Shown piece after piece: positions 26,107 through 35,247 of a stretch of DNA of 64,000 nt; position 1 is the stretch's first letter; every line of letters starts with the position of its first letter. Source of the stretch: Pseudomonas putida (GTDB lineage Bacteria; Pseudomonadota; Gammaproteobacteria; Pseudomonadales; Pseudomonadaceae); assembly GCF_004357765.1 (NCBI RefSeq), contig NZ_SMTE01000003.1, positions 1 through 64,000 on the forward strand, read 5' to 3'. The notes below the pieces were generated by a model. It saw only the letters and a list, made by a program, of their open reading frames with translations. It did no database searches and was not told where the DNA came from. The position numbers and the translations under genes are program-made.

Positions 26107-26688
26107 TCAGGCGCGACGCAGCGCCCGCTGCTCGATGCGGCTTTGCAGGCGATAGAGGTAGGCGAAGCCCTGCTCCCAACGCTCGTGACCTGACTTGACG
26201 TTGATGTGCCCGGCATTGGTCAACAAGCCCGCCTCCGCCCCCCAAGCTTGGGCCAAGTGCAGTGCCCGAGGCACGCTTACCGCCGGGTCGTTGTCCGAAC
26301 TGACCACCTGGCTGGGGAAGGGTAGCGGCTGCTGTGGGATCGGCGCGAAATTGCGCAGGGCCGGTGCGCAAGTGGGCCGCTCTACATCCGCAGGGGCCAC
26401 CAGCAAAGCACCACGAACCCGCCGCAGGAGAGCCGAATTGGCGCGTGCGGCCCAGTGGGCGACGGTGATGCAGCCCAAGCTATGGGCGATCAAGATCACC
26501 GGCGAGCGGTCGGCGACAATCGCCTGCTCCAGCGCTTGCACCCAGTCGCCACGCTGTGGGGTCAGCCAATCCTCCTGCTCGACCCGGAAGCTGTTGGGCA
26601 GGGTGCGCTGCCAGTGACTTTGCCAATGGTTGTCTGGGGACCCTTGCCAGCCCGGCACGATCAGGTAGCGTATCGACTCATTGCGCAT
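26107..26688 (-). CDS. RBBP9/YdeN family serine hydrolase
   Basis: The 193-residue protein matches the compact RBBP9/YdeN family: YLIVPGWQGSPDNHWQSHW at the N-terminus, the nucleophile in LIAHSLGCITVAHWA, VVSSDNDPAVSV for the acid, and NAGHINVKSGHERW for the histidine. Bacterial members are serine hydrolases of unknown substrate. GGAGGCGTCCCC before ATG gives a good ribosome-binding site. It heads a co-oriented run with the AAA+ gene. The AT-rich upstream region (about 26735-26800) contains GGTTAT and TTCTTA words also seen before oscA. Confidence 0.85.
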   Translation of the reverse strand: MRNESIRYLIVPGWQGSPDNHWQSHWQRTLPNSFRVEQEDWLTPQRGDWVQALEQAIVADRSPVILIAHSLGCITVAHWAARANSALLRRVRGALLVAPADVERPTCAPALRNFAPIPQQPLPFPSQVVSSDNDPAVSVPRALHLAQAWGAEAGLLTNAGHINVKSGHERWEQGFAYLYRLQSRIEQRALRRA

Positions 26689-26859
26689 GGGGACGCCTCC
26701 GTGAAGTTTGCGTGCTTGGCCTCCAGTATCACGGCGGCGGATATATCAGTAAAGGAATAAGAAGCTATTTATTAATAACCTTATGTTTTAACCGCAGAAA
26801 CAGAACGGCCCCGGTTAGCTCCTACAGGATGGCGCAGTTACTGAACTTTGCGCCAAACC

Positions 26860-26901
26860 TGTGGGAGCGGGCTTGCCCGCGAAGGGCCGCAAAGCGGCCC
26901 C
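26860..26901. repeat. Single REP element with adjoining hairpin
   Basis: A REP unit (ctgtgggagcgggcttgccc followed by gcgaag, 26860-26886) is joined to a 7-bp stem gggccgc-aaa-gcggccc (26885-26901). It lies 26 bases past the cysA stop and probably marks the end of the sulfate operon transcript. Confidence 0.8.
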
Positions 26902-26926
26902 TGGGTTCTCATGCAACGACTTCGCC

Positions 26927-27916
26927 TCAGATATCCGCCACTTTCTGCCAAACCTTGGGTCGGAAGAACAGTGTCTCGCCACGGGCCAGACCGGCCAGGC
27001 TGTCATGGTCCTTGACCACTTCGGCCTCGATCAGCTCGCTCTGCCCTTCCACCTTCAGGGTGACCCGCGTGGTCGCGCCCAGCGGTCGGATGTCACGCAC
27101 CTGCGCAGCGTGGTGCCCTTCGGTTTCGTGACGCGACAGCGACACCTCGTGCGGACGGAACAGCACATGATGTCCCTCGCTCAAGGCCAGGCGGTTGGAA
27201 TCGCCGAGGAAGTGATAGACGAAGTCGTTGGCAGGCTGCTCGTAGACCTCGCCCGGTGAGCCGATCTGCTCGATCACACCCTTGTTCATCACCACGATGC
27301 GGTCGGCCACTTCCATGGCTTCTTCCTGGTCATGGGTAACGAATACCGAGGTCAGGTTGATGTCTTCGTGCAGGCGCGCCAGCCAACGGCGCAGCTCTTT
27401 GCGCACTTTGGCGTCGAGGGCACCGAACGGCTCGTCGAGCAACAGCACTTTGGGCTCCACCGCCAGGGCCCGGGCCAAGGCGATGCGCTGGCGCTGGCCA
27501 CCGGACAGCTGCTCGGGGTAGCGATCCGACAGCCAGTCGAGCTGAACCATGTTCAGCAGCTCGTGCACCTTTTCAGCGATCTTGCTCTCACTCGGGCGCT
27601 CGCCTTTAGGCTTCATGCGCAGGCCGAAGGCGACGTTGTCGAACACGCTCATGTGGCGGAACAACGCATAGTGCTGGAACACGAATCCGACGTTGCGATC
27701 TCGCACGTCGTGGCCGGATACATCCTCACCATGGAAGACGATATTGCCGGTATCGGGGGTCTCCAGGCCGGCGATGATGCGCAGCAAGGTGGTCTTGCCG
27801 CAACCGGACGGACCCAGCAGGGCCACCAGCTCACCGCTGTTGATATCCAGGTTGATGTTGTCCAGGGCCTGGAAGCTGTTGAATCGCTTGCTGACGTTAC
27901 GAACTTCGATCGACAT
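26927..27916 (-). CDS. cysA: Sulfate/thiosulfate ABC transporter ATPase CysA
   Basis: CysA drives sulfate and thiosulfate import. The 329-residue product has Walker [10 protein letters not shown], the signature [15 protein letters not shown], Walker [13 protein letters not shown] and the switch His in [18 protein letters not shown]-terminal TOBE-like regulatory domain follows. It lies 3 bases after cysW, the last gene of sbp-cysT-cysW-cysA, as in other gammaproteobacteria. Expected to be induced by sulfur starvation through CysB. Confidence 0.96.
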   Translation of the reverse strand: MSIEVRNVSKRFNSFQALDNINLDINSGELVALLGPSGCGKTTLLRIIAGLETPDTGNIVFHGEDVSGHDVRDRNVGFVFQHYALFRHMSVFDNVAFGLRMKPKGERPSESKIAEKVHELLNMVQLDWLSDRYPEQLSGGQRQRIALARALAVEPKVLLLDEPFGALDAKVRKELRRWLARLHEDINLTSVFVTHDQEEAMEVADRIVVMNKGVIEQIGSPGEVYEQPANDFVYHFLGDSNRLALSEGHHVLFRPHEVSLSRHETEGHHAAQVRDIRPLGATTRVTLKVEGQSELIEAEVVKDHDSLAGLARGETLFFRPKVWQKVADI

Positions 27917-27919
27917 GAA

Positions 27920-28792
27920 TTATTCCTCCGCTGCGCTGTGGCGCAGGCGGTTAATACGGTTCTCGCTCCACTGCTTGAGCAGCAGGATGAAGAGCGCCAG
28001 GATCAGCAACAGGCTGGCCACACTGAAGGCCGCGACATGGTTGTACTCGTTGTAGAGGATCTCCACATGCAGCGGCAGGGTGTTGGTCACACCGCGGATG
28101 TGGCCCGAAACCACCGACACCGCGCCGAACTCACCCATGGCCCGCGCAGTGCACAGCACCACGCCGTAGATCAGGCCCCACTTGATGTTCGGCAGGGTCA
28201 CATGCCAGAACATCTGCCAGCCATTGGCACCCAGCAGGCGAGCGGCCTCTTCCTCCTGGGTACCCTGCTCCTGCATCAGCGGGATCAGCTCGCGGGCCAC
28301 GAAGGGCACGGTGACGAAGATGGTCGCCAGGACAATGCCGGGCAGGGCGAACACGATCTGTATGTCGCGGTCCTGCAACCAAGGCCCCAACAGGCCCTGG
28401 GCACCGAACATCAGCACATAGACCAGACCGGCGATCACCGGCGATACCGAGAACGGCAGGTCGATCAGCGTGACCAGCACACTCTTGCCTCGGAAGGTGT
28501 ACTTGCTCACGCACCACGCCGCACTGACGCCGAATACCAGGTTCAGCGGCACCGAGATGACCACGGCGAGCAGGGTCAACCTGAGGGCGGCCAAGGCATC
28601 GGGCTCGAGAATGGCCTCGAAGAAGGTACCGAAACCGTTCTTCAACGCCTGCGACACCACGATCACCAGCGGCAGCAACAGGAACAGCGCGAACACCAGC
28701 CAGCCAAGGCCGATCAGGATCCGCCGGGACGTGGCGCTGCCGCGGCGGGCGGCATTGGCGGCGGCGCTTACGCTCAGGGACGAACTGGACAT
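27920..28792 (-). CDS. cysW: Sulfate ABC transporter permease CysW
   Basis: The 290-residue inner-membrane protein has six predicted membrane segments and the permease EAA loop ([22 protein letters not shown]). It ends with [18 protein letters not shown]. It pairs with CysT to form the channel of the sulfate/thiosulfate transporter. ATG 28792 ([12 protein letters not shown]) is preferred over 28807; it lies 11 bases after cysT. The order cysT-cysW-cysA is canonical and supports the assignment over the paralogous molybdate type. Confidence 0.95.
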   Translation of the reverse strand: MSSSSLSVSAAANAARRGSATSRRILIGLGWLVFALFLLLPLVIVVSQALKNGFGTFFEAILEPDALAALRLTLLAVVISVPLNLVFGVSAAWCVSKYTFRGKSVLVTLIDLPFSVSPVIAGLVYVLMFGAQGLLGPWLQDRDIQIVFALPGIVLATIFVTVPFVARELIPLMQEQGTQEEEAARLLGANGWQMFWHVTLPNIKWGLIYGVVLCTARAMGEFGAVSVVSGHIRGVTNTLPLHVEILYNEYNHVAAFSVASLLLILALFILLLKQWSENRINRLRHSAAEE

Positions 28793-28803
28793 GCCGGCCT
28801 CCT

Positions 28804-29622
28804 TCAAGGGGTTTCGATGCGGCGCTGCAGCAGGTTGATCAGCAGCAGCAGGATGAAGGAAACCACCAGCATCAGGACGCCGATGGCAGTGGCGCCGGTG
28901 TAGTCGTACTGGTCGAGCTTGACCATGATCAGCAGCGGCAGGATCTCGGTCTTCATCGGCATGTTGCCGGCGATGAAGATCACCGACCCGTACTCGCCGA
29001 CACCCCGGGCGAAGGCCAAGGCGAAGCCGGTCAGCCAGGCTGGCAGCAATGCCGGCGCCAACACGTGGCGGAATACCTGCCAGGGTTTGGCGCCCAGACA
29101 GGCGGCGGCCTCTTCCACTTCACGCGGGATGTCCGCCAGCACCGGCTGCACCGTGCGGACCACGAACGGCAGGGTGACGAAGGTCAGCGCCAGGGTGATA
29201 CCCAGCGGGGTATAGGCGATCTTGAAGCCCAGGTCGGTGGCGAACTGCCCGACCCAGCCAGCCGGCGCGTACAGGGCAGTCAGCGCGATACCGGCCACGG
29301 CAGTGGGCAAGGCAAACGGCAGGTCGATCATCGCATCGATGATCTTGCGCCCAGGAAAGGTGTAGCGCACCAGCACCCAAGCCAGCAGGGTGCCGATCAC
29401 ACCATTGATGAGGGCGGCAAACAGAGCGGTGCCGAAACTCAGCTTGAGCGCCGCGATTACACGCGGCGCACTGACAATGTTCCAGAACTGCTCCCAGGTC
29501 AGCTGGGCGGCATGCACGAACATGGCGGCCAGCGGTATCAGCACGATCAGGCTGAGGTACACCAAGGTGTAGCCCAGCGTCAGCCCGAAGCCGGGTATGA
29601 CGGGGGAAATGCGACGTGACAT
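28804..29622 (-). CDS. cysT: Sulfate ABC transporter permease CysT (CysU)
   Basis: The 272-residue permease starts [23 protein letters not shown]. It has an EAA loop ([23 protein letters not shown]) and a [15 protein letters not shown] segment typical of CysT/ModB-type subunits. It forms a heterodimer with CysW in the inner membrane. It follows the sulfate-binding protein gene by 84 bases. That gap contains an intercistronic hairpin (gcccgg and ccgggc arms, 29648-29667), which may protect the more abundant sbp message. Confidence 0.95.
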   Translation of the reverse strand: MSRRISPVIPGFGLTLGYTLVYLSLIVLIPLAAMFVHAAQLTWEQFWNIVSAPRVIAALKLSFGTALFAALINGVIGTLLAWVLVRYTFPGRKIIDAMIDLPFALPTAVAGIALTALYAPAGWVGQFATDLGFKIAYTPLGITLALTFVTLPFVVRTVQPVLADIPREVEEAAACLGAKPWQVFRHVLAPALLPAWLTGFALAFARGVGEYGSVIFIAGNMPMKTEILPLLIMVKLDQYDYTGATAIGVLMLVVSFILLLLINLLQRRIETP

Positions 29623-29706
29623 AAGTATCCCTGGTTGAACGCACGAAGCCCGGAGGCAATCCCGGGCCGGTGCAGGCTTTCAAATCCTGGCGCTGCTTGG
29701 CAGCCC

Positions 29707-30714
29707 TTACTGTGCCTGATAGATCTGGTCGAACACACCACCATCATTGAAGAACTTGGGTTGCGCGGTTTTCCAGCCTCCGAAGTCCTTGTCGATGGTC
29801 ACCAGGTCCAGTTTCGGGAATTGCTTGCCGAACTCGGCAGCGACCTTCTCGTCCCGTGGTCGATAGAAGTTCTCGGCAGCGATCTTCTGGCCAGCCGGGC
29901 TGTACAAATGCTTGAGGTACTCGGTGGCGATCTCGGTGTTGCCCTTGCGCTCGGCGTTCTTGTCGACCACGGCCACTGGCGGCTCGGCGAGGATCGACAA
30001 CGACGGTACGACGATGTCGAACTTGTCGGCGCCGCCCTCTTCCTTCAATGCCAGGAAGGCTTCGTTTTCCCAGGCCAGCAACACGTCGCCCTGGCCATTG
30101 TTGACGAAGGTGATGGTCGAGCCACGGGCGCCAGTGTCGAGCACCGGCACGTGCTTGAACAGTTCCTGCACGTATTCCTTGGCCTTGGCCTCACTGCCAC
30201 CGGCTTTCAGGCCGTAGGCCCAGGCGGCGAGGAAGTTCCAGCGGGCACCACCGGAGGTCTTCGGGTTGGGAGTGATGACCGAAACGTCTTTCTTGATCAG
30301 GTCGCCCCAGTCCTTGATGCCCTTGGGGTTGCCTTTACGCACCAGGAACACGATGGTCGAGGTATAGGGCGTGCTCGCGTCCGGCAGCCGGGTCTGCCAA
30401 TCCTGCGGCAGGGTCTTGCCGAGCTTGGCGATCTCGTCGATGTCGCCGGCCAGGGCCAAAGTCACCACGTCGGCCCGCAGGCCATCGATCACGGCACGCG
30501 CCTGCTTGCCGGAACCGCCATGGGATTGCTGGATCTTGACCTTGTCGTCGGGATGAGACTGCTGCCAATGCTTGATGAACTCTGCGTTGTACTGCTGATA
30601 CAGCTCACGGGTCGGATCATAGGACACGTTGAGCAGTTCGTAGTCCTTGGCGATGGCGGAACCGGCAAAAACAGCGCTGGCCAGGGCAGCGAGCGCATAA
30701 CGGCGGATGGACAT
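29707..30714 (-). CDS. sbp: Periplasmic sulfate-binding protein
   Basis: The 335-residue protein has a signal peptide ([17 protein letters not shown], cleaved before [12 protein letters not shown]). The signature of the sulfate/thiosulfate-binding family, [15 protein letters not shown], follows. Other motifs are [37 protein letters not shown] and [20 protein letters not shown]. It delivers sulfate to CysTWA. ATG 30714 ([11 protein letters not shown]) is the signal-peptide start; the frame is open to 30735. It lies 48 bases after oscA and is probably co-transcribed. Confidence 0.95.
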   Translation of the reverse strand: MSIRRYALAALASAVFAGSAIAKDYELLNVSYDPTRELYQQYNAEFIKHWQQSHPDDKVKIQQSHGGSGKQARAVIDGLRADVVTLALAGDIDEIAKLGKTLPQDWQTRLPDASTPYTSTIVFLVRKGNPKGIKDWGDLIKKDVSVITPNPKTSGGARWNFLAAWAYGLKAGGSEAKAKEYVQELFKHVPVLDTGARGSTITFVNNGQGDVLLAWENEAFLALKEEGGADKFDIVVPSLSILAEPPVAVVDKNAERKGNTEIATEYLKHLYSPAGQKIAAENFYRPRDEKVAAEFGKQFPKLDLVTIDKDFGGWKTAQPKFFNDGGVFDQIYQAQ

Positions 30715-30762
30715 GGTGAAGCTCCCGATTGGCATTTTTCTAGTTTTGGAGGTAGCGCGAAA

Positions 30763-30945
30763 TCAGCCGGACTTGTTGCCGGGCTGTTGCAGGCGGAACT
30801 TCTCCTTGCGCTCGATCTGAACCACCTGAGCGTTGTGCACGGTGATCTCCACCGCACCGAAACGCAGATCGCGCAGTGCGCTCTGGATCTCTCGCAGAAT
30901 GGTGGCTTCGTCCTGGCCGTCGATGCTACGCAGCGATGCGCTCAT
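30763..30945 (-). CDS. oscA: OscA, sulfur-starvation small protein (YezD/DUF2292 family)
   Basis: The 60-residue protein contains ILREIQSALRDLRFGAVEIT and VHNAQVVQIERKEKFRL, which is the DUF2292 (YezD) pattern. In Pseudomonas the oscA gene upstream of sbp was identified as needed for growth on organosulfur compounds, and it is induced by sulfate limitation. The biochemical role is unknown. CAGGAGAA precedes the ATG. As first gene of the oscA-sbp-cysTWA unit it is placed directly behind the AT-rich promoter region. Confidence 0.9.
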   Translation of the reverse strand: MSASLRSIDGQDEATILREIQSALRDLRFGAVEITVHNAQVVQIERKEKFRLQQPGNKSG

Positions 30946-31033
30946 GCTCGTTCTCCTGTGAATAAGGGGGCCGGGCAGAGGTTCGAAGGAGGATTTGCGC
31001 CTGGCTTGAGGGCGATAGTAGTGAGGCTGAGTT

Positions 31034-31058
31034 ATTCTTAAAAATACTGATTAAGAAT
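31034..31058 (-). promoter_or_regulatory. AT-rich promoter region with dyad before oscA-sbp-cysTWA
   Basis: An 8-bp inverted repeat (ATTCTTAA and TTAAGAAT, spacer of 9 bases) sits in a 50-base AT-rich island about 90-110 bases before oscA. The size and symmetry suit a LysR-type regulator. CysB is the expected one, as it controls sulfate uptake genes. The exact promoter hexamers are not clear. Confidence 0.45.
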
Positions 31059-31086
31059 TTTTATATAACCAAAAATAAACCGGACT

Positions 31087-31116
31087 CTGTAGGAGCGGGT
31101 TTACCCGCTCCTACAG
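31087..31116. repeat. REP-like perfect palindrome after triC
   Basis: Arms ctgtaggagcgggt and acccgctcctacag are perfectly complementary over 14 bp with a 2-base centre. It begins 17 bases after the triC stop on the minus strand and probably ends the efflux operon transcript, ahead of the oscA promoter. Confidence 0.8.
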
Positions 31117-31132
31117 GGGATTGCGCCGGGCT

Positions 31133-34100
31133 TCAGCCCTGTTTTTGCGGCTCACGGATCTTGTACCAGGCCACATACAACGCCGGCAGGAACAACAGCG
31201 TCAGCAACGTGGCGACGATGATCCCGCCGATCATGGCGTAGGCCATCGGCCCCCAGAACACCTCCCTGGCAATCGGAATCATGCCCAGGCTCGCCGCTGC
31301 AGCCGTCAGCAGGATGGGACGGCGGCGGTGATTGGTGGCTTCGACAACGGCATCCCAGGGCGCCAGGCCCTGAGCCTCGAACTCGTCGATCTGGGTCACC
31401 AGGATCACCGAGTTTCGAATGATGATGCCTGCCAGCGCCAGGATCCCGAGGATCGCCACGAAGCCCATCGGCGTGCCCGTGGGCACCAGCGCCAGCACCA
31501 CGCCGATCAGACCCAGCGGCGCCACGCTGATCACCAGGAACAGCTTCTGCACGCTGTGCAGCTGGATCATCAGGAACGTCGCCATGAGGAATAGCATCAG
31601 CGGGATGACCTTGCGGATCGGCCCCTGAGCCTTGGCGCTTTCCTCCACCGTACCGCCGGTGGCCACTTCGTATCCGGGCGGCAGTTCGCTTGCGAACTTG
31701 TCGATCTCCGGCTTGAGCTGGGCCACCAGGTCGGTGGGCTGGATATCGCCGGTCACCGACGACTTGATGGTGATGGTGGGCTTGCGATCACGCCGCCACA
31801 CCAGCGGTTGCTCCAGTTCGTAGCGTACGGTGGCGAATGAAAGCAGCGGAATCGAGGTGCCGTTGGGGGTGAGGATCTGCAGGTTCTGCAAGGTATCGGG
31901 CGAGCCACGTTCGCTGTCCTCGGCGCGGGCGACCACGTCGATCAGGTAGATGTTGTCGTTGACCTGGGTGATCGGTACACCGCTGACGATGCTGTTCATC
32001 ACATTGGCCACGTCCTCGGACGATAGCCCGAGCTGACGGGCCTTGTCCTGGGCGATCTCCACGCGCAGCACTTTTCCCGGCTCGTTCCAGTCGTAGATCA
32101 TCTCGCCGATATGTTCGTTATGGTCGAGCAAGGTGGCCAGCTCGATGGCGTGCTTGCGCACCTGGTCGATGTCCTTGCCACTGACCCGGTACTGGATCGG
32201 CCGGCCAACCGGCGGTCCCATCTCCAGCGACTGGACATTGGTGCCGATGCCGACGAACTCCTCGCGCAGCAGCTTCTGCAGGCGCTCCATCATGCCCGCG
32301 CGCTCCTCCAAGCCCTTGCTGACGATGACCAACTGGGCGTAGTAAGGGTTTTGCAGTTGCTGATCCAGAGGCAGGTAGAAACGAATCGCGCCCTGTCCGA
32401 TGTAGGTGCTCCAATGCAACATGTCCGGATCGTCCTTGATCCTGGCCTCCAGCCGATCGACCACCTTGCGGGTTTCCTCGATGGAAGCGTTCTGCGGCAG
32501 GTTGAGGTCGACCAGGATCTCCGGGCGGTCGGATGAGGGGAAGAACTGGTTCTGCACGAAGCGTTCGCAGAAAATCGCCAGCACGAACAGCAGCACCGTA
32601 CCGATGATGGTCAACCAGCGATGGCGCATGCACCACAGCAGACCGTGCTCGAAGGCCCGGCCCACGCGCCCTGGCTCGGCCTCGTGAGACTTGATCTTGC
32701 TGGCGCTGAGGATGTGCACGCCAAGCACTGGGGCGAAGAACACGGCCACCACCCATGACACCAGCAAGGCCACGGCGATCACCGCGAACAACGTATAGGT
32801 ATATTCGCCGGCCGAACTCGCGTTGAGCCCGATGGGCACGAAACCGGCCACGGTCACCAGGGTTCCGGTGAGCATGGGAAACGCCGTGGACGTGTAGGCG
32901 AAGGTCGCCGCCTGTTCTTTGCTCTCGCCCATTTCCAGGCGCGTGACCATGACCTCCACGGTGATCATCGCATCGTCCACCAGCAGGCCCAGGGCAATGA
33001 TCAGCGCCCCCAGCGAGATCCGCTGCATAGTGATGCCGCTGTACTCCATGAACACGAACACCATGGCCAGCACCAATGGAATCGAGCAGGCCACCACCAG
33101 CCCGGCACGCATGCCCAGGCTGACGAAACTCACCGCCAACACGATCACCACCGCCTCGAACAACGCGCTGGTGAAACCGCCTACGGCTTGCTTGACCACC
33201 ACGGCCTGGTCGGACACGGTGTGCACGCCCACGCCCACCGGCAAGTCCTCCACCACGCTGTCCATTTTCTTCTTCAGCGCGGCACCGAACACCTGGATAT
33301 TACCGCCAGCCTTCATGCCAATGGCAAGTCCGATGGCGGGCTGGCCGTTGTAGCGGAACATCGGCGAGGGTGGGTCGACGTAGCCGCGTTCGATGTCGGC
33401 GATATCTGCCAGACGGAAGAAGCGGTCGTTGATCCTCAGGTTGACGTTCTGCAGGTCTTTTTCCGAGGCGAACTGACCGGTGGTACGCACCGAGATACGC
33501 TCCGGCCCGGCCTCGATCACCCCTGCCGGGGTCACCGCGTTCTGCGCCTGCAAGGCCTGCATCACCTGACGTTGATCGATGCCGAGGGCCGCCAGCTTGC
33601 GGGTCGAGAAGTTCAGATAGAGCACCTCGTCCTGGGTGCCGACCAGCTCTATCTTGCCGATGTTGGGCACATCGCGCACCTCCGCCCGAGCCTGCTCCAC
33701 GTAGTCGCGCAACTGACGGAACGTCAGGCCGTCGGCGGTGAAGGCGTAGATCGAGCCGAACACGTCGCCGAACTCATCGTTGAAGCCTGGACCCTGGATG
33801 CCTTCGGGGAACTGCCCACGGATATCGTTGATCTTCTTGCGGACCTGATACCAGATCTGCGGGATGTCGGCGGCCTTGGTGGTGTCGCGCAGGTAGACGT
33901 AAACCGTGGACTCGCCAGGTCGGGTGTAGCTCTTGGTGTAGTCCAGCGAATCGAGCTCCTCGAGCTTCTTCTCGATGCGATCGGTGACCTGGTAGAGGGT
34001 TTCGTCCTGGGTCGCGCCCGGCCAGCGGGTCTGGATGACCATGGTCTTGATGGTGAAGGAAGGGTCTTCCTCGCGGCCCAGGTTGAAGTACGAAAAGATC

Positions 34101-34186
34101 CCCATCAACAGGCCGACGAACATCAGGTACCAGACGAAGGACTGGTGCTTGAGCGCCCAATCGGAGAGGTTGAAGCTTCCTTTCAT
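31133..34186 (-). CDS. triC: RND efflux permease, TriC-like
   Basis: The 1017-residue protein is the inner-membrane proton-driven pump. It starts MKGSFNLSDWALKHQSFVWY. It has the RND proton-relay aspartates in LGLLVDDAMITVE (TM4), the lysine-free TM10 region GIIIRNSVILVTQID, and two large periplasmic loops. The start and motifs match TriC of P. aeruginosa (about 1015 residues), which exports triclosan. The ATG overlaps the stop of the preceding adaptor gene (ATGA). The frame is open to 34360, but upstream residues are not RND-like. No outer-membrane channel gene follows; TriC uses the unlinked OpmH. Confidence 0.88.
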   Translation of the reverse strand: MKGSFNLSDWALKHQSFVWYLMFVGLLMGIFSYFNLGREEDPSFTIKTMVIQTRWPGATQDETLYQVTDRIEKKLEELDSLDYTKSYTRPGESTVYVYLRDTTKAADIPQIWYQVRKKINDIRGQFPEGIQGPGFNDEFGDVFGSIYAFTADGLTFRQLRDYVEQARAEVRDVPNIGKIELVGTQDEVLYLNFSTRKLAALGIDQRQVMQALQAQNAVTPAGVIEAGPERISVRTTGQFASEKDLQNVNLRINDRFFRLADIADIERGYVDPPSPMFRYNGQPAIGLAIGMKAGGNIQVFGAALKKKMDSVVEDLPVGVGVHTVSDQAVVVKQAVGGFTSALFEAVVIVLAVSFVSLGMRAGLVVACSIPLVLAMVFVFMEYSGITMQRISLGALIIALGLLVDDAMITVEVMVTRLEMGESKEQAATFAYTSTAFPMLTGTLVTVAGFVPIGLNASSAGEYTYTLFAVIAVALLVSWVVAVFFAPVLGVHILSASKIKSHEAEPGRVGRAFEHGLLWCMRHRWLTIIGTVLLFVLAIFCERFVQNQFFPSSDRPEILVDLNLPQNASIEETRKVVDRLEARIKDDPDMLHWSTYIGQGAIRFYLPLDQQLQNPYYAQLVIVSKGLEERAGMMERLQKLLREEFVGIGTNVQSLEMGPPVGRPIQYRVSGKDIDQVRKHAIELATLLDHNEHIGEMIYDWNEPGKVLRVEIAQDKARQLGLSSEDVANVMNSIVSGVPITQVNDNIYLIDVVARAEDSERGSPDTLQNLQILTPNGTSIPLLSFATVRYELEQPLVWRRDRKPTITIKSSVTGDIQPTDLVAQLKPEIDKFASELPPGYEVATGGTVEESAKAQGPIRKVIPLMLFLMATFLMIQLHSVQKLFLVISVAPLGLIGVVLALVPTGTPMGFVAILGILALAGIIIRNSVILVTQIDEFEAQGLAPWDAVVEATNHRRRPILLTAAAASLGMIPIAREVFWGPMAYAMIGGIIVATLLTLLFLPALYVAWYKIREPQKQG

Positions 34187-35247
34187 TGTGCATCCTCTTC
34201 GAAGGCGACCTTCTGGCCAGGCTTGAGGCTGTTCACTCCGGCCGTCACCACTCGCTCCCCGGGTTGAACCCCAGCGTCGAGGATGAAGGTCTGATCGGTA
34301 CGATCGATCACGGCGACATCGCGAGTGGTCACGGTCTTGCTGGCGGGGTCGATTACCCACACTTGCTGCTTGCCGTCGCGCTCGAGCAAGGCGCTGAGAG
34401 GCAGTTCGCTGCGCGGCGTGACCTGCGACGTGAGCGTCACGCTGATCGCGGTGCCGAGGTGGAAGGCCGCCGGGGTGCTGGCCAGGGTCAGCCGGGCCCG
34501 TCGGGTGCGGGTGGTGGCATCCGCCTGGGGCTCCAGTTCACGCAGGCTGGCGGTGGTGTTGATGCTTGGTTCCAGCTGCGAGGCGACGGTGAAAGTCAGC
34601 CCCTTGCTCAACTGCTCGGCGAGGCCGATGGGCAGATCGATCACCGCCTCTTTCACATCCGGGCGGGCCAGGGTGACCACTGCCTCGCCGGCGCTGACCG
34701 TCTGCCCGGCTTCGGCCTTCCAGTCGGTGATCACTGCGGCATGGTCGCTGCGCAAGGTGGTGTAGTCGAGCTGATCGCGGGCCTGGCTGAGCGCCGAGCG
34801 AGCTTGCTCCAGCGACGCAGCGGTGGTCTTGAGGTTGGTCTGGGCGATGTCCAGTTGGGCCTGGGCGCCTACGCCCCGGTCGTAGAGCTGTTGCTGGCGG
34901 CGCGCATCGGCCTGGGCGTTGATCCATTGCGCCTGGACCCGCGCCAGGTCGCCTTCGGCAGCGCGCAACTGGTTCTGCTGATCGGTCGGGTCGAGGGTGG
35001 CCAGGGTATCCCCTGCCTTGACCTGGGCGCCGACATCCAGCCACCGCCGGGCGATGCGTCCGGACACGCGAAAGCCCAGGGTGCTCTCGAAACGGGCCTG
35101 GATGGTGCCGGCGAAACGGCCCAGTTGCGTCTGCACCTGGGGCTCGACCTTGATCGACAGCACCGGACGGATCGGCTCCGGCGCTTGCTCTTCGCTACCG
35201 CAGGCAGCCAGCAGGCTGGCGGCCAGCATCAACGGCAAATGCCTCAT
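34183..35247 (-). CDS. triB: RND periplasmic adaptor lipoprotein, TriB-like
   Basis: The 354-residue membrane-fusion protein has a lipoprotein signal with lipobox LLAAC (Cys16). It then shows the usual adaptor order: a beta-barrel strand, a lipoyl half (GFRVSGRIARRWLDVGAQVKAGDTLATLDP), an alpha-hairpin rich in Ala/Gln/Arg, the second lipoyl half, and a C-terminal membrane-proximal domain (GVQPGERVVTAGVNSLKPGQKV). It joins the pump to the outer-membrane channel. It overlaps both neighbours by 4 bases (ATGA), so translation is coupled. It is the second of two adaptors, as in TriABC. Confidence 0.85.
   Translation of the reverse strand: MRHLPLMLAASLLAACGSEEQAPEPIRPVLSIKVEPQVQTQLGRFAGTIQARFESTLGFRVSGRIARRWLDVGAQVKAGDTLATLDPTDQQNQLRAAEGDLARVQAQWINAQADARRQQQLYDRGVGAQAQLDIAQTNLKTTAASLEQARSALSQARDQLDYTTLRSDHAAVITDWKAEAGQTVSAGEAVVTLARPDVKEAVIDLPIGLAEQLSKGLTFTVASQLEPSINTTASLRELEPQADATTRTRRARLTLASTPAAFHLGTAISVTLTSQVTPRSELPLSALLERDGKQQVWVIDPASKTVTTRDVAVIDRTDQTFILDAGVQPGERVVTAGVNSLKPGQKVAFEEDAQ

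Noticed and set aside
27332-28903. 523-codon open frame opposite cysA/cysW
   Set aside because: It runs across two real genes on the opposite strand and has no start signal or known domain.
29635-31041. 468-codon open frame on the plus strand opposite sbp and oscA
   Set aside because: It is the complement of a well-supported sbp gene in GC-rich DNA, with no recognisable motifs and no ribosome-binding site.
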